Shown: piece after piece, positions 1 to 9,194 of the stretch | Layout: each line of letters begins with the position of its first letter | How positions within the stretch are numbered: position 1 is the first letter of the stretch | Assembly (NCBI RefSeq): GCF_017976235.1 | Contig: NZ_JACVHC010000003.1 | Span: forward strand, 62,001-126,000 | Source of the DNA: Pseudomonas anatoliensis | GTDB taxonomy: Bacteria; Pseudomonadota; Gammaproteobacteria; Pseudomonadales; Pseudomonadaceae | Direction: 5' to 3' | Length of the DNA: 64,000 bases | Translations under genes and position numbers: made by a program | The notes under the pieces: generated by a model | Told to the model about the DNA's origin: nothing | Database searches by the model: none | Seen by the model: the letters and a program-made list of their open reading frames with translations, nothing else

Positions 1-262
1 ATGGCCACTGGATGCTCCAAGGTTTGCTGAAAGCCATGTGTTCGGCCCCGAAAATCGGGAATGGCGTTTGGATCTGGTCGACAAAGTTGAATACTCTCAG
101 CGGATGCATGACACTGCGGGACGATTTCGTGGCCTATGCTCAGACATTCCCGAAGAGTGGTGTGAGTCCATCGGAGCACTCGGACTGGAAACGCTGCTTG
201 AGGAAATTGAACGCAGCCTGATGCTTTGCCAATCGGACGAATTCTGGAGCGTCCTGAAATGA
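1..262 (+). CDS. C-terminal end of a protein, probably HipA-family kinase-like (partial)
   Basis: An open frame enters from the left edge (first full codon at base 2) and stops with TGA at 260-262, so about 86 residues of the C-terminus are visible. The tail is acidic and helical and ends EFWSVLK. No catalytic motif lies inside the window. The HipA-kinase suggestion rests mainly on the next gene: DUF3037 genes commonly sit directly after a short HipA-like kinase gene. The stop overlaps the next start as ATGA (259-262), which implies translational coupling. The identity is tentative because the kinase core is outside the window. Confidence 0.45.
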   Translation, partial: WPLDAPRFAESHVFGPENREWRLDLVDKVEYSQRMHDTAGRFRGLCSDIPEEWCESIGALGLETLLEEIERSLMLCQSDEFWSVLK

Positions 263-1065
263 AATACACCTGTCTTTACAGCATCGTGCGCTTCGCGCCC
301 TTTGCGGAAACCGAAGAGTTTGCCAATGTGGGCATCGTTCTCTCGGCACCTGCTATTGGCCGCATGGAGTACAAACTCGCTCGTAAAAATCTGAAACGGG
401 TCAATCATTTCTTTGAGTGCAGCAACCTATTTGCAAAGGCTATGGAGATAGCCCAAAACGAACTGGACAGCATTCGCCTCATGACAGCAGGCGCTCAAGA
501 ATCGCAGATCGTTAACCACTTTCGATTCATGACGGAGCCGAAGGAGTCGATGATTCGCTTCAGCCCCATGCGATCAATACTCGTGGAAAACCTCGATGCG
601 ACCTTAGCTACGCTGTTCAACCGCTACATAGATCGCCAAGGCATAGGCCGCGAGCGGCGCGAAGAGATCATGGTTCGAGAGATTCGAGAATTGTTTTCGC
701 ACGCGTCTATTCGTAGTTTTCGCGATGACACCCTGACTGGCGATCTGACCAAACTTCATCTTCCCTTGGTACATCGCAACAAGGTCGTGGCGGCTATTAA
801 ACCCTTGGCTTTTGACCAGTCAGAGCCCAGCGCAATACTCGATCACTGCGATCAGTGGCTGATGAAATTCGTGAGAGCGGAGCAGGAAGGCATAATTCAG
901 TTGCAAAACGTGCTTATCCCCGTGAGCACTCCTGCGGAGAGTGAATCCCCACGCCACCGCAAAGCGGTACAAGTTGCCAAGGAAAGCATTGAGGCACGTG
1001 GTCTACAGCTGGTTGATTTCCAGGCAATACAGAAAATTGCCGACTTCGCACAGCGCTACGCTTAA
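259..1065 (+). CDS. DUF3037 domain-containing protein
   Basis: 268 residues. The N-terminus (MKYTCLYSIVRFAPFAETEE, then FANVGIVL) is the typical opening of DUF3037 proteins, a family of unknown function that is usually the partner of a HipA-like kinase. I chose the ATG at 259 because it overlaps the stop of the upstream gene as ATGA and begins exactly at the conserved MKY; a GTG 33 bases further up would add 11 non-conserved residues. No signal peptide or membrane segment is seen. A strong intrinsic terminator follows 20 bases after the stop, so this ends its operon. The role is unknown; the pairing suggests a toxin-antitoxin-like or regulatory pair, but that is inference. Confidence 0.75.
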   Translation: MKYTCLYSIVRFAPFAETEEFANVGIVLSAPAIGRMEYKLARKNLKRVNHFFECSNLFAKAMEIAQNELDSIRLMTAGAQESQIVNHFRFMTEPKESMIRFSPMRSILVENLDATLATLFNRYIDRQGIGRERREEIMVREIRELFSHASIRSFRDDTLTGDLTKLHLPLVHRNKVVAAIKPLAFDQSEPSAILDHCDQWLMKFVRAEQEGIIQLQNVLIPVSTPAESESPRHRKAVQVAKESIEARGLQLVDFQAIQKIADFAQRYA

Positions 1066-1084
1066 TAGTTGCTATTTGCTCAAT

Positions 1085-1109
1085 AAAGCCGCGCATTTGC
1101 GCGGCTTTT
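1085..1109 (+). terminator. Intrinsic terminator after the DUF3037 gene
   Basis: AAAGCCGCGC (1085-1094), loop ATTT, GCGCGGCTTT (1099-1108): a perfect 10-bp stem ending in a T run. It closes the HipA-like/DUF3037 transcript. Confidence 0.85.
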
Positions 1110-1153
1110 CCGTTTTTATGCGATGTCTATATCTAACCCGTTGAGCCTGTAAC

Positions 1154-1654
1154 ATGCGCAGGCCAACCAACCCGCGCCCCATGGAGCCCCTCTTGCCAGA
1201 CATCCGCCCGCCCGTGCTCGATGAAATCGACCGCCAGTTGATCGCGGCCCTGCAAATCAACGCCCGCGAAAGCGTGGCCATGCTCGCCAGGCAGTTGGGC
1301 ATTGCACGCACCACCGTAACCTCACGATTGGCGCGCCTGGAAAAAGCCAAGGTGATCACCGGTTACGGGGTACGCCTGGGACAGCGTGTGGTCGATGGCG
1401 GGTTGCAAGCCTATGTCGGGATCAAGGTTCAGCCGCGCTCTGGCAAAGAGGTGTTGCGCCGCTTGAGTGCAATGGCGCAGGTGCAGCAGCTGTGTGCGGT
1501 GAGTGGCGAATTTGATTATGTGGCGTGGTTGCGCACGGATTCGCCGGAGCAGCTGGATCAGTTGCTGGATCAGATTGGCAGTGTGGATGGGGTTGAGAAG
1601 ACCACGACATCGATTATTTTGAGTAGCAAGATTGATCGGGGGCAGCCGGTTTAG
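1154..1654 (+). CDS. Lrp/AsnC family transcriptional regulator, probable regulator of davBA
   Basis: 166 residues, the usual Lrp/AsnC size. An N-terminal winged helix-turn-helix (about residues 20-70; LDEIDRQLIAALQINARESV then ARTTVTSRLARLEKAKVITG) is followed by a RAM/ACT-like ligand domain (about 85-160; VSGEFDYVAWLRTD). Regulators of this family sense amino acids. It lies just upstream of, and codirectional with, the lysine catabolic pair davB-davA; the same order occurs in P. putida. A lysine-responsive role is therefore likely but inferred. A second in-frame ATG at 1181 could be the true start, since neither has a strong ribosome-binding site. Confidence 0.85.
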   Translation: MRRPTNPRPMEPLLPDIRPPVLDEIDRQLIAALQINARESVAMLARQLGIARTTVTSRLARLEKAKVITGYGVRLGQRVVDGGLQAYVGIKVQPRSGKEVLRRLSAMAQVQQLCAVSGEFDYVAWLRTDSPEQLDQLLDQIGSVDGVEKTTTSIILSSKIDRGQPV

Positions 1655-1686
1655 GCTTCGGTCATGACTTTCTGATTGCCTGATCC

Positions 1687-1717
1687 GGCCTCATCGCCAG
1701 CAGGCTGGTTCCCACAG
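1687..1717. repeat. Single degenerate REP sequence
   Basis: GGCCTCATCGCCAGCAGGCT then GGTTCCCACAG resembles one arm of the CATCGCTGGCAAGCCAGCTC family found at 8042, 48167 and 56835, with several substitutions and no partner arm nearby. It sits in the gap between the Lrp gene and davB. Confidence 0.55.
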
Positions 1718-1875
1718 GGAACAGAGTGAAGCTATAGCTCGTCATTTTGATCGGTAAATAGGCAAAACGACGACACTTTGCGTCTTATTAACGTGTTCTA
1801 CGCTCCCTAGAATGGCTGGCATCTTTTCCTATACTCAGATGCGCATTGCGCGTCGGGTCGCCAGCAAGGTCAGCC

Positions 1876-3558
1876 ATGAACAAGAACAATCGCCATCCTG
1901 CAGACGGTAAAAAGCCAATCACCATTTTCGGCCCGGATTTTCCTTTCGCCTTTGACGACTGGATCGAACACCCGGCTGGCCTCGGCTGCATCCCGGAGCA
2001 AAACCTTGGCGCAGAAGTGGCGATTGTCGGCGCCGGCATTGCAGGTCTGGTGGCCGCTTACGAGTTGATGAAGCTGGGCCTGAAACCGGTGGTTTACGAG
2101 GCGTCGAAGCTGGGCGGACGCCTGCGTTCGCAGGCGTTCAACGGCACTGACGGTATCGTCGCCGAGCTCGGCGGCATGCGTTTCCCGGTATCTTCCACCG
2201 CGTTCTACCACTACGTCGACAAGCTCGGCCTGGAAACCAAACCGTTCCCGAACCCGCTGACGCCGGCCTCCGGCAGCACCGTGATCGACCTGGAAGGCAA
2301 AACCCATTACGCACAAAGCCTGAAGGATCTTCCTGCGCTGTTCCAGGAAGTAGCTGACGCCTGGGCGGACGCGCTGGAAGCCGGTTCGCAGTTCGCCGAT
2401 ATCCAGCAAGCCATCCGCGACCGTGATGTGCCGCGCCTAAAAGAACTGTGGAACACCCTGGTGCCGCTGTGGGACGACCGCACCTTCTACGACTTCGTTG
2501 CCACCTCCGAGGCCTTCGCCAAACTGTCGTTCCATCACCGCGAAGTGTTCGGCCAGGTCGGTTTCGGCACGGGTGGCTGGGACTCGGACTTCCCTAACTC
2601 GATGCTGGAAATCTTCCGCGTGGTGATGACCAATTGCGACGATCACCAGCACCTGGTGGTCGGCGGCGTGGAACAAGTGCCGCAAGGCATCTGGCGTCAT
2701 GTGCCGGAACGTTGCGTTCACTGGCCAGAAGGCACCAGCCTGAAATCCCTGCACCGTGGCGCCCCGCGCTCCGGCGTGAAAAAAATCGCCCATGCAGCCG
2801 ATGGTCGTTTCGCTGTCACCGACAACAACGGCGACACCCGCGAATACGCCGCCGTTCTGACCACTTGCCAGAGCTGGCTGCTGACCACCCAGATCGAATG
2901 CGACGAAACGCTGTTCTCGCAAAAGATGTGGATGGCGCTCGACCGCACTCGCTACATGCAGTCGTCGAAGACTTTCGTGATGGTCGACCGGCCGTTCTGG
3001 AAGGACAAAGACCCTGAAACCGGTCGCGACCTGATGAGCATGACCCTCACCGATCGCCTGACACGTGGCACCTATCTGTTCGACAACGGTGATGACAAGC
3101 CAGGCGTGATTTGCCTGTCGTACTCGTGGATGAGCGACGCGTTGAAAATGCTCCCGCACCCGGTGGAAAAACGTGTAGAGCTGGCGCTGAATGCGTTGAA
3201 GAAGATCTACCCGAAAGTCGACATCGCCGCGCGCATTATTGGCGATCCGATCACCGTGTCGTGGGAGGCCGATCCGCACTTTCTTGGCGCGTTCAAGGGC
3301 GCCCTGCCCGGCCACTATCGCTACAACCAGCGCATGTACGCGCACTTTATGCAGGACGACATGCCAGCCGAGCAACGCGGGATTTTCATCGCCGGTGACG
3401 ATGTGTCGTGGACGCCGGCGTGGGTTGAAGGCGCGGTGCAGACTTCGCTCAACGCGGTGTGGGGGATCATTAAACATTTCGGTGGAGCTACACATAAAGA
3501 GAACCCAGGACCGGGTGATGTGTTCAAAGACATCGGCCCTATCGCCCTGCCCGAGTAA
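1876..3558 (+). CDS. davB: L-lysine 2-monooxygenase DavB (flavin amine-oxidase family)
   Basis: 560 residues. It catalyses L-lysine + O2 to 5-aminopentanamide + CO2 + H2O, the first step of the 5-aminovalerate route. The FAD-binding dinucleotide motif VAIVGAGIAGLVAAYEL lies near residues 48-64, followed by YEASKLGGRLRSQ and the amine-oxidase C-terminal FAD motif around GIFIAGDDVSWTPAWVEGAV. I recognise close similarity along the length to P. putida DavB as I remember it. The start at 1876 has AAGG seven bases upstream; an in-frame TTG at 1846 adds ten unconserved residues. It is 12 bases from davA, in one operon. A simple monoamine oxidase is the alternative, but adjacency to davA argues for lysine monooxygenase. 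Confidence 0.92.
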   Translation: MNKNNRHPADGKKPITIFGPDFPFAFDDWIEHPAGLGCIPEQNLGAEVAIVGAGIAGLVAAYELMKLGLKPVVYEASKLGGRLRSQAFNGTDGIVAELGGMRFPVSSTAFYHYVDKLGLETKPFPNPLTPASGSTVIDLEGKTHYAQSLKDLPALFQEVADAWADALEAGSQFADIQQAIRDRDVPRLKELWNTLVPLWDDRTFYDFVATSEAFAKLSFHHREVFGQVGFGTGGWDSDFPNSMLEIFRVVMTNCDDHQHLVVGGVEQVPQGIWRHVPERCVHWPEGTSLKSLHRGAPRSGVKKIAHAADGRFAVTDNNGDTREYAAVLTTCQSWLLTTQIECDETLFSQKMWMALDRTRYMQSSKTFVMVDRPFWKDKDPETGRDLMSMTLTDRLTRGTYLFDNGDDKPGVICLSYSWMSDALKMLPHPVEKRVELALNALKKIYPKVDIAARIIGDPITVSWEADPHFLGAFKGALPGHYRYNQRMYAHFMQDDMPAEQRGIFIAGDDVSWTPAWVEGAVQTSLNAVWGIIKHFGGATHKENPGPGDVFKDIGPIALPE

Positions 3559-3570
3559 GAGGAATCCCTG

Positions 3571-4365
3571 ATGCGTGTAGCCCTTTACCAATGTCCACCG
3601 TTGCCACTCGACCCCGCCGCCAACCTGCAGCGTCTGCATCAACTGGCGATGGAGGCCAAAGGCGCCGATCTGTTGGTGCTGCCGGAAATGTTCATGACCG
3701 GCTACAACATTGGCGCCGAGGCGGTCAGCACATTGGCCGAGGTCTACAACGGTGAATGGGCGCAACAGATCGGCCGGATCGCCAAAGCCGCTGGCCTGGC
3801 GATCGTCTACGGTTATCCCGAGCGCACTGCCGACGCTCAGATCTACAACGCCGTGCAGTTGATCGATTCCCACGGCGAGCGCCTGTGCAATTACCGCAAG
3901 AGCCATCTGTTCGGGGATCTTGACCGGTCGATGTTCAGCGCCGGTGGAGACGAGGTTCCGGTGGTGGAGCTCAACGGCTGGAAACTCGGTTTCCTGATCT
4001 GCTACGACCTCGAATTCCCGGAAAACGCGCGACGACTAGCCCTCGCCGGCGCCGAGCTGATTCTGGTACCGACGGCGAACATGATCCCGTTCGATTTCGT
4101 TGCCGATGTCACCGTCCGCTCCCGCGCCTTCGAAAACCAATGCTACGTGGCCTACGCCAACTACTGCGGTCATGAGGGCGACATCCACTATTGCGGACAA
4201 AGCAGCATCGCCGCGCCGGACGGCAGTCGTATTGCTCAGGCCGGCCTAGACGAAGCGTTGATCGTCGGCGAGCTGGATCGGCAGTTAATGGTCGACTCCC
4301 GCACGGCCAATCACTATCTCAGTGACCGTCGGCCTGAACTTTACGGCGCGCTCAACAAGCGCTAA
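3571..4365 (+). CDS. davA: 5-aminopentanamidase DavA (nitrilase superfamily)
   Basis: 264 residues. It hydrolyses 5-aminopentanamide to 5-aminovalerate and ammonia, the second step after DavB. The nitrilase Glu-Lys-Cys triad is visible: Glu39 (LLVLPEMF), Lys110 (NYRKSHLFGD) and Cys144 (FLICYDLEFPENARR). The length fits the family. A GAGGAAT Shine-Dalgarno-like stretch precedes the ATG, and the gene follows davB by 12 bases, so the two are cotranscribed. The later steps (davT/davD type, to glutarate) are not in the window. Confidence 0.93.
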   Translation: MRVALYQCPPLPLDPAANLQRLHQLAMEAKGADLLVLPEMFMTGYNIGAEAVSTLAEVYNGEWAQQIGRIAKAAGLAIVYGYPERTADAQIYNAVQLIDSHGERLCNYRKSHLFGDLDRSMFSAGGDEVPVVELNGWKLGFLICYDLEFPENARRLALAGAELILVPTANMIPFDFVADVTVRSRAFENQCYVAYANYCGHEGDIHYCGQSSIAAPDGSRIAQAGLDEALIVGELDRQLMVDSRTANHYLSDRRPELYGALNKR

Positions 4366-4403
4366 TCCGCTAGCATTGGCACTTCACTGTTCTGGAAGTG
4401 CCC

Positions 4404-6809
4404 ATGCCTGCGCTGACTCGCCCCCGCCCCCATACTGAAACCCTGGCCAACGGCTTGCGCGTGACCCTGCGTCATGTGCCTGGCCTGAAGCGCAGCGCAG
4501 CCGCATTGCGGGTGGCCGCTGGCAGTCATGACGTGCCGCTGGCGTGGCCGGGGCTGGCGCATTTTCTTGAGCATTTGCTGTTTCTCGGCACCGAGCGTTT
4601 TCCTGCGAGCGAAGGGCTGATGGCCTACGTGCAGCGTCACGGTGGGCAGGTGAATGCCAGCACTCGCGAGCGCACTACCGATTTTTTCTTTGAGTTGCCG
4701 ACATCGTCATTCGCTGCGGGGCTTGAGCGTCTGTCAGACATGCTCGCTCAGCCGCGTATGAATCCGGACGATCAGTTGCGGGAACGGGAAGTGCTGCAGG
4801 CGGAATTTGTAGCCTGGTCACAAGATCCGACGGCGCAGCAGCAGTTTGCGTTGTACGAAAGTTTACCGGCTGATCATCCATTGCGCGGCTTTCATGCTGG
4901 CAATCGCGACACTCTCCAGGTCGAACAGCCGGAGTTTCAAAAGGCCCTGACGGACTTTCATCAGCGCTTTTATCGCACCGGGCAAATGACCTTGAGTCTG
5001 GTTGGGCCGCAAAGCCTCGAACAGCTACGCGAGTTGGCGGAAACGTTCGCGGCGGCTTTGCCGGTTGGGGATAACGTTGCGCAAGCCGCGCCCCCGCCGT
5101 TAAGGGTGAAAAGTTATCAACAGGTCGGCGAACGCCAGTGCAATCTGCTGTTTGCATTCGACGCCTTGCCTGACTCATCCGCTGAAGCGTTGGCGTTTCT
5201 TTGCCAATCGTTGAACAGCGCCAAGCCCGGTGGATTGCTCTCGTACTTGCAGCAGCAGGGCTTGGCTGACAGTTTGAAAGCGGCGCCGCAGTATCAGTTT
5301 GCTGACCAAGCCTTGCTGCACCTAGCGTTCAACGCATCCTCCGAATCGCTGAACCGTATTGGCGAACAGGTGCGGGACTGGCTGAGCTTCTTCGCGCATC
5401 AGGACTGGACGCCGCTATTTGAGGAATACGCAGCCATGCTTGCGCGTCAGCAGCAGGTCAGCGGCGCATTGCAACTGGCGCGGCTCGGCAGCGAACAATT
5501 GGGAAGCGGCCTGAGCGCAACCGGCGTTGCTGCCCTCAAACATATCCTTGGCGAGATCGGCACTGTGGATAACTTCAACGCCCATTGGCGTTTGCCGACT
5601 GCCAATCCGTTTTTGCGCGCCAACGAACCGCTGGCCAACGCCGGACTGATCCGCGGACAAACCAGCGCTCACCGAGGTTTGCGCACGTTCGCGCAGGATC
5701 GTTCGCGCGGCCGTCGCGAGCGCTCGCCGATGCAGTTCAGCCAGGCATTGCCGGACAACGGAGATGAAGGCGCGATTTATCTGCGCTGGCAGATGGAAGC
5801 GGCAGCCACCGCGGGCCTGCAAGCGCAACTGCAACGCAGCCTTCGGGAAACAGAGGACGACGCACGTCAGGCCGGGGTTGAATTGTCGTTCAGCACAACC
5901 GGCAATCAATGGCTGCTGAAATTGACCGGCCTGCAAGAACCAATGCCGATCGTCCTCGAGCATGCGCTGAAATGTCTGACGCAAGTTGACGCCGATTCCG
6001 CGCGAGGTGAGCCGGAAACACCGCTGATAGCGATCCGCCAATTGCTCAAGGCCTTGCCTGAACACTGTCTCCCCTCTGTAGAAACTTCTGGCAATGCCCA
6101 GCACCTGTGGACAACTTCCCGCTGGGACGGCCTGGCGTTGGGCCTCGGTGCGCAAACCCAATCAGCCATGGGTCTGGCCCTGAGCCGCATTCCCGGGACA
6201 CCTGACACTCAAATACCGGCTCCGTCGGCGATCAATGGCCAACACCTGTGGCGCCACCTCGACACCGCGTCCAGCGAACACGCGTTGTTGCTGTTCTGTC
6301 CAACTGCCAGTCGCAATGTCGCTGATGAAGCCGCTTGGCGCCTGCTCGCGCAGTTGTGTCAGACGCCGTTCTACCAACGCCTGCGGGTCGAGTTGCAGTT
6401 GGGTTACGCGGTGTTCAGCACTCTGCGGCAGATGCATGGCCAGGCCGGGTTGCTGTTCGGCGTGCAATCGCCGACGTCCGCGCCGGTAGAATTGCTCCGC
6501 CATATTCAGCAGTTTATTGAAGAGCTTCCTTCGCTCATCGATGCGATGGACCTCGTCCAGCAACGGCAGAACCTCGCTGATCAATTCAGCGACGAAAATC
6601 TATCGACCAAAGATGTGGCCGAACTGCTGTGGCAGGCCAGACTTGCTGGCCACTCGTCGGATTATCTGCCGCAACTGGTCAGCGCGATCAATTCGCAGGA
6701 ACGTCCGGCATTACTCGCAGCCGCGCAACGACTGAACCTCGCCGAGGGTGGCTGGCTCTGCCTCGCCAGCGATTCGCCGCTCGGCGCTCCATGGCAAGCG
6801 GCAAAGTGA
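4404..6809 (+). CDS. pqqF: PqqF, M16-family zinc peptidase of PQQ biosynthesis
   Basis: 801 residues. The inverted zinc motif HxxEH is HFLEH at 53-57, with a downstream acidic ligand region in REREVLQAEF. An M16 N-terminal catalytic half is followed by inactive M16-like repeats (for example WRLLAQLCQTPFYQRLR near 650). In PQQ synthesis PqqF is thought to trim the PqqA peptide after PqqE has crosslinked Glu and Tyr. The ATG at 4404 has GGAAG six bases upstream; the in-frame GTG at 4398 overlaps that site and is less likely. It precedes pqqA by 158 bases, and PqqF-first is the usual order in fluorescent pseudomonads. Confidence 0.93.
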   Translation: MPALTRPRPHTETLANGLRVTLRHVPGLKRSAAALRVAAGSHDVPLAWPGLAHFLEHLLFLGTERFPASEGLMAYVQRHGGQVNASTRERTTDFFFELPTSSFAAGLERLSDMLAQPRMNPDDQLREREVLQAEFVAWSQDPTAQQQFALYESLPADHPLRGFHAGNRDTLQVEQPEFQKALTDFHQRFYRTGQMTLSLVGPQSLEQLRELAETFAAALPVGDNVAQAAPPPLRVKSYQQVGERQCNLLFAFDALPDSSAEALAFLCQSLNSAKPGGLLSYLQQQGLADSLKAAPQYQFADQALLHLAFNASSESLNRIGEQVRDWLSFFAHQDWTPLFEEYAAMLARQQQVSGALQLARLGSEQLGSGLSATGVAALKHILGEIGTVDNFNAHWRLPTANPFLRANEPLANAGLIRGQTSAHRGLRTFAQDRSRGRRERSPMQFSQALPDNGDEGAIYLRWQMEAAATAGLQAQLQRSLRETEDDARQAGVELSFSTTGNQWLLKLTGLQEPMPIVLEHALKCLTQVDADSARGEPETPLIAIRQLLKALPEHCLPSVETSGNAQHLWTTSRWDGLALGLGAQTQSAMGLALSRIPGTPDTQIPAPSAINGQHLWRHLDTASSEHALLLFCPTASRNVADEAAWRLLAQLCQTPFYQRLRVELQLGYAVFSTLRQMHGQAGLLFGVQSPTSAPVELLRHIQQFIEELPSLIDAMDLVQQRQNLADQFSDENLSTKDVAELLWQARLAGHSSDYLPQLVSAINSQERPALLAAAQRLNLAEGGWLCLASDSPLGAPWQAAK

Positions 6810-6967
6810 TCATTACCGAGGCTGCAACGAGCTTTCTCGAATATTCACGGGCAATCACGTTGAAATTTTGAGTAACATAGCCGCCTAACTATTTGGAACA
6901 TCCCTGCGCTGCCGTGGACTATACCTATGGACAGCGCTATCCCATCCACCACCTGAGGAGTAACCCT

Positions 6968-7042
6968 ATGTCCTGGACAAAACCTGCTTACACCGACCTG
7001 CGTATCGGCTTCGAAGTCACCATGTACTTCGCCAGCCGCTGA
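6968..7042 (+). CDS. pqqA: PqqA, precursor peptide of PQQ
   Basis: A 24-residue peptide beginning [20 protein letters not shown]. Glu16 and Tyr20 form the E-x3-Y motif; these two side chains become the PQQ skeleton after crosslinking by PqqE. A strong ribosome-binding site (TGAGGAG) lies seven to eight bases before the ATG. It is followed by a terminator-like hairpin before pqqB, consistent with pqqA being made in excess over the enzymes. Confidence 0.97.
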
Positions 7043-7068
7043 GTTCTGCCTTGTCAGAATTGCAGTGC

Positions 7069-7094
7069 AACGCCTCGGTTCGCCGGGGCGTTTT
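7069..7094 (+). terminator. Terminator/attenuator between pqqA and pqqB
   Basis: AACGCCTCGG (7069-7078), loop TTCG, CCGGGGCGTT (7083-7092) gives a ten-pair stem with one T-G pair, running into TTTT. It lies 27 bases after pqqA and 30 before pqqB, within the presumed operon. Partial termination here would give abundant short pqqA transcript and less read-through to pqqBCDE. Confidence 0.8.
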
Positions 7095-7123
7095 ATTTTC
7101 AGCGTTGAAATGATGGAGCGTTC

Positions 7124-8035
7124 ATGTTCGTCCAGATTCTGGGTTCGGCCGCCGGTGGCGGATTTCCGCAGTGGAATTGCAATTGCGTCAACTGCGCAGG
7201 TTTTCGCGACGGCAGCCTGAATGCCAAGGCCCGCACCCAATCGTCCATCGCGATTTCCGATGACGGCGTGAACTGGGTGCTGTGCAACGCCTCGCCGGAC
7301 ATCCGCGCGCAGCTGCAAAACTTTGCCCCGATGCAACCGGGCCGTGCCCTGCGTGACACCGGCATTAGCGCGATCATCCTGATGGACAGCCAGATCGACC
7401 ACACTACCGGTCTGCTCAGCCTGCGCGAAGGCTGCCCGCATCAGGTCTGGTGCACGGACATGGTTCACGAAGACCTCAGCACCGGTTTCCCGCTGTTCAA
7501 GATGCTCACCCACTGGAACGGTGGGTTGAACTGGAACCGCATCGAGCTCGACCAGAGCTTCACCGTTGCCGCGTGCCCGAACCTGCGCTTCACCCCACTG
7601 CCATTGCGCAGCGCCGCGCCGCCCTACTCGCCGCACCGCTTCGACCCGCACCCAGGCGACAACATCGGCTTGATCGTCGAAGACGTGAACACTGGCGGCA
7701 AACTTTTTTACGCGCCGGGCCTGGGCAAGGTCGACGCGTCGCTGCTGGAAATCATGGCCGGCAGCGATTGCCTGCTGGTGGATGGCACGATGTGGGATGA
7801 CGATGAAATGCAGCGCCGAGGCGTTGGTACCCGCACCGGTCGCGAGATGGGCCACTTGGCGCAGAACGGACCCGGCGGCATGCTCGAAGTGCTGGAGCAA
7901 TTACCCGAACAGCGCAAAGTGCTTATCCACATCAACAACACCAACCCGATTCTCGATGAAGATTCGCCGGAGCGCGCGGAACTGGCGCGGCGTGATGTTG
8001 AAGTGGCGTTCGATGGCATGAGTATTGTGCTGTAG
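7124..8035 (+). CDS. pqqB: PqqB, metallo-beta-lactamase-fold protein of PQQ biosynthesis
   Basis: 303 residues, the normal PqqB length. It starts [20 protein letters not shown], with the CNCVNC cysteine cluster typical of PqqB, and carries the degenerate metallo-hydrolase motif [12 protein letters not shown] near residue 88. PqqB has been proposed to be the hydroxylase acting on the crosslinked dipeptide, or a transport-related factor. It is followed by a REPIN and then pqqC. Confidence 0.96.
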   Translation: MFVQILGSAAGGGFPQWNCNCVNCAGFRDGSLNAKARTQSSIAISDDGVNWVLCNASPDIRAQLQNFAPMQPGRALRDTGISAIILMDSQIDHTTGLLSLREGCPHQVWCTDMVHEDLSTGFPLFKMLTHWNGGLNWNRIELDQSFTVAACPNLRFTPLPLRSAAPPYSPHRFDPHPGDNIGLIVEDVNTGGKLFYAPGLGKVDASLLEIMAGSDCLLVDGTMWDDDEMQRRGVGTRTGREMGHLAQNGPGGMLEVLEQLPEQRKVLIHINNTNPILDEDSPERAELARRDVEVAFDGMSIVL

Positions 8036-8041
8036 CTGATG

Positions 8042-8121
8042 GCCCCATCGCTGGCAAGCCAGCTCCCACAAGGTTCTGTGGCGTACGCAAAATCTGTGGG
8101 AGCTGGCTTGCCAGCGATGGC
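8042..8121. repeat. REPIN (GTGGGAGCTGGCTTGCCAGC family) between pqqB and pqqC
   Basis: Two inverted REP arms: CCATCGCTGGCAAGCCAGCT followed by CCCACA at the left, and TGTGGGAGCTGGCTTGCCAG followed by CGATGG at the right, separated by about 25 bases. It fills most of the pqqB-pqqC gap and could stabilise or attenuate the operon mRNA. Confidence 0.93.
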
Positions 8122-8169
8122 GTCCTGACAGACACCACAGAATCCAATGGTTGTTCCCGGAGAACAGAC

Positions 8170-8922
8170 ATGACTGACACGCCAATGTCCCCTACAGAAT
8201 TCGAAGCAGCCCTGCGCGCCAAGGGCGCGTATTACCACATCTACCATCCGTACCATGTGGCGATGTACGAAGGCCGCGCCACCCGCGAGCAGATTCAGGG
8301 CTGGGTCGCCAACCGCTTTTACTATCAGGTGAACATCCCCCTGAAAGATGCGGCGATCCTCGCCAATTGCCCGGATCGCGAAATCCGCCGCGAGTGGATT
8401 CAGCGCCTGCTCGATCACGACGGTGCCCCCGGTGAAGATGGCGGTATCGAAGCGTGGCTGCGGCTCGGCCAGGCTGTCGGCCTCGACCCGGATCAACTGC
8501 GCTCGCAGGAACTGGTGTTGCCCGGCGTGCGCTTCGCCGTCGATGCCTACGTCAACTTCGCCCGCCGCGCCAATTGGCAGGAAGCCGCCAGCAGCTCATT
8601 GACCGAACTGTTCGCGCCGCAGATTCACCAATCGCGTCTGGACAGTTGGCCGCAGCATTACCCGTGGATCGACCCGACCGGCTACGAGTACTTCCGCACC
8701 CGCCTCGGCCAGGCACGACGCGATGTCGAGCACGGCTTGGCGATCACGCTGGAACACTACAAGACGCGCGAAGGCCAGGAGCGCATGCTGGAAATTCTCC
8801 AGTTCAAACTGGACATCCTTTGGAGCATGCTCGATGCCATGAGCATGGCCTACGAACTGAACCGCCCGCCGTATCACAGCGTGACCGAGCAACGCGTCTG
8901 GCATAAAGGAATCACCTTATGA
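8170..8922 (+). CDS. pqqC: PqqC, pyrroloquinoline-quinone synthase
   Basis: 250 residues. It is the cofactorless oxidase that does the final ring closure and eight-electron oxidation to PQQ. Family signatures visible are [19 protein letters not shown] near 20-38, [19 protein letters not shown] and [20 protein letters not shown]. The stop overlaps the pqqD start as ATGA (8919-8922). Confidence 0.97.
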   Translation: MTDTPMSPTEFEAALRAKGAYYHIYHPYHVAMYEGRATREQIQGWVANRFYYQVNIPLKDAAILANCPDREIRREWIQRLLDHDGAPGEDGGIEAWLRLGQAVGLDPDQLRSQELVLPGVRFAVDAYVNFARRANWQEAASSSLTELFAPQIHQSRLDSWPQHYPWIDPTGYEYFRTRLGQARRDVEHGLAITLEHYKTREGQERMLEILQFKLDILWSMLDAMSMAYELNRPPYHSVTEQRVWHKGITL

Positions 8923-9194
8923 GTTTCGACCGCAGCAAGACCCCGACCTGGCGTCCCGGCTACCGGTTTCAGTACGAACCGGCGCAGAAAGGCCACGTGC
9001 TGCTGTACCCCGAAGGCATGATCAAACTCAACGAGACGGCCGCGCTGATCGGTGGTTTGATTGACGGTGAACGGGATGTCGCGGCGATCATCGCCAAACT
9101 CGACGAGCAATTCCCCGGCGTGCCCGAGCTCGGTGATGACATCGAGCAATTCATGGAGGTTGCCCGTGCGCAACACTGGATCACCCTTGGTTGA
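8919..9194 (+). CDS. pqqD: PqqD, peptide chaperone of PQQ biosynthesis
   Basis: 91 residues. PqqD is a small RiPP recognition element that binds PqqA and presents it to PqqE. The typical pattern [20 protein letters not shown] then [17 protein letters not shown] is present. The start overlaps pqqC (ATGA), and the 3' end overlaps the pqqE GTG start by 29 bases, so the three are translationally coupled. Confidence 0.96.
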   Translation: MSFDRSKTPTWRPGYRFQYEPAQKGHVLLYPEGMIKLNETAALIGGLIDGERDVAAIIAKLDEQFPGVPELGDDIEQFMEVARAQHWITLG

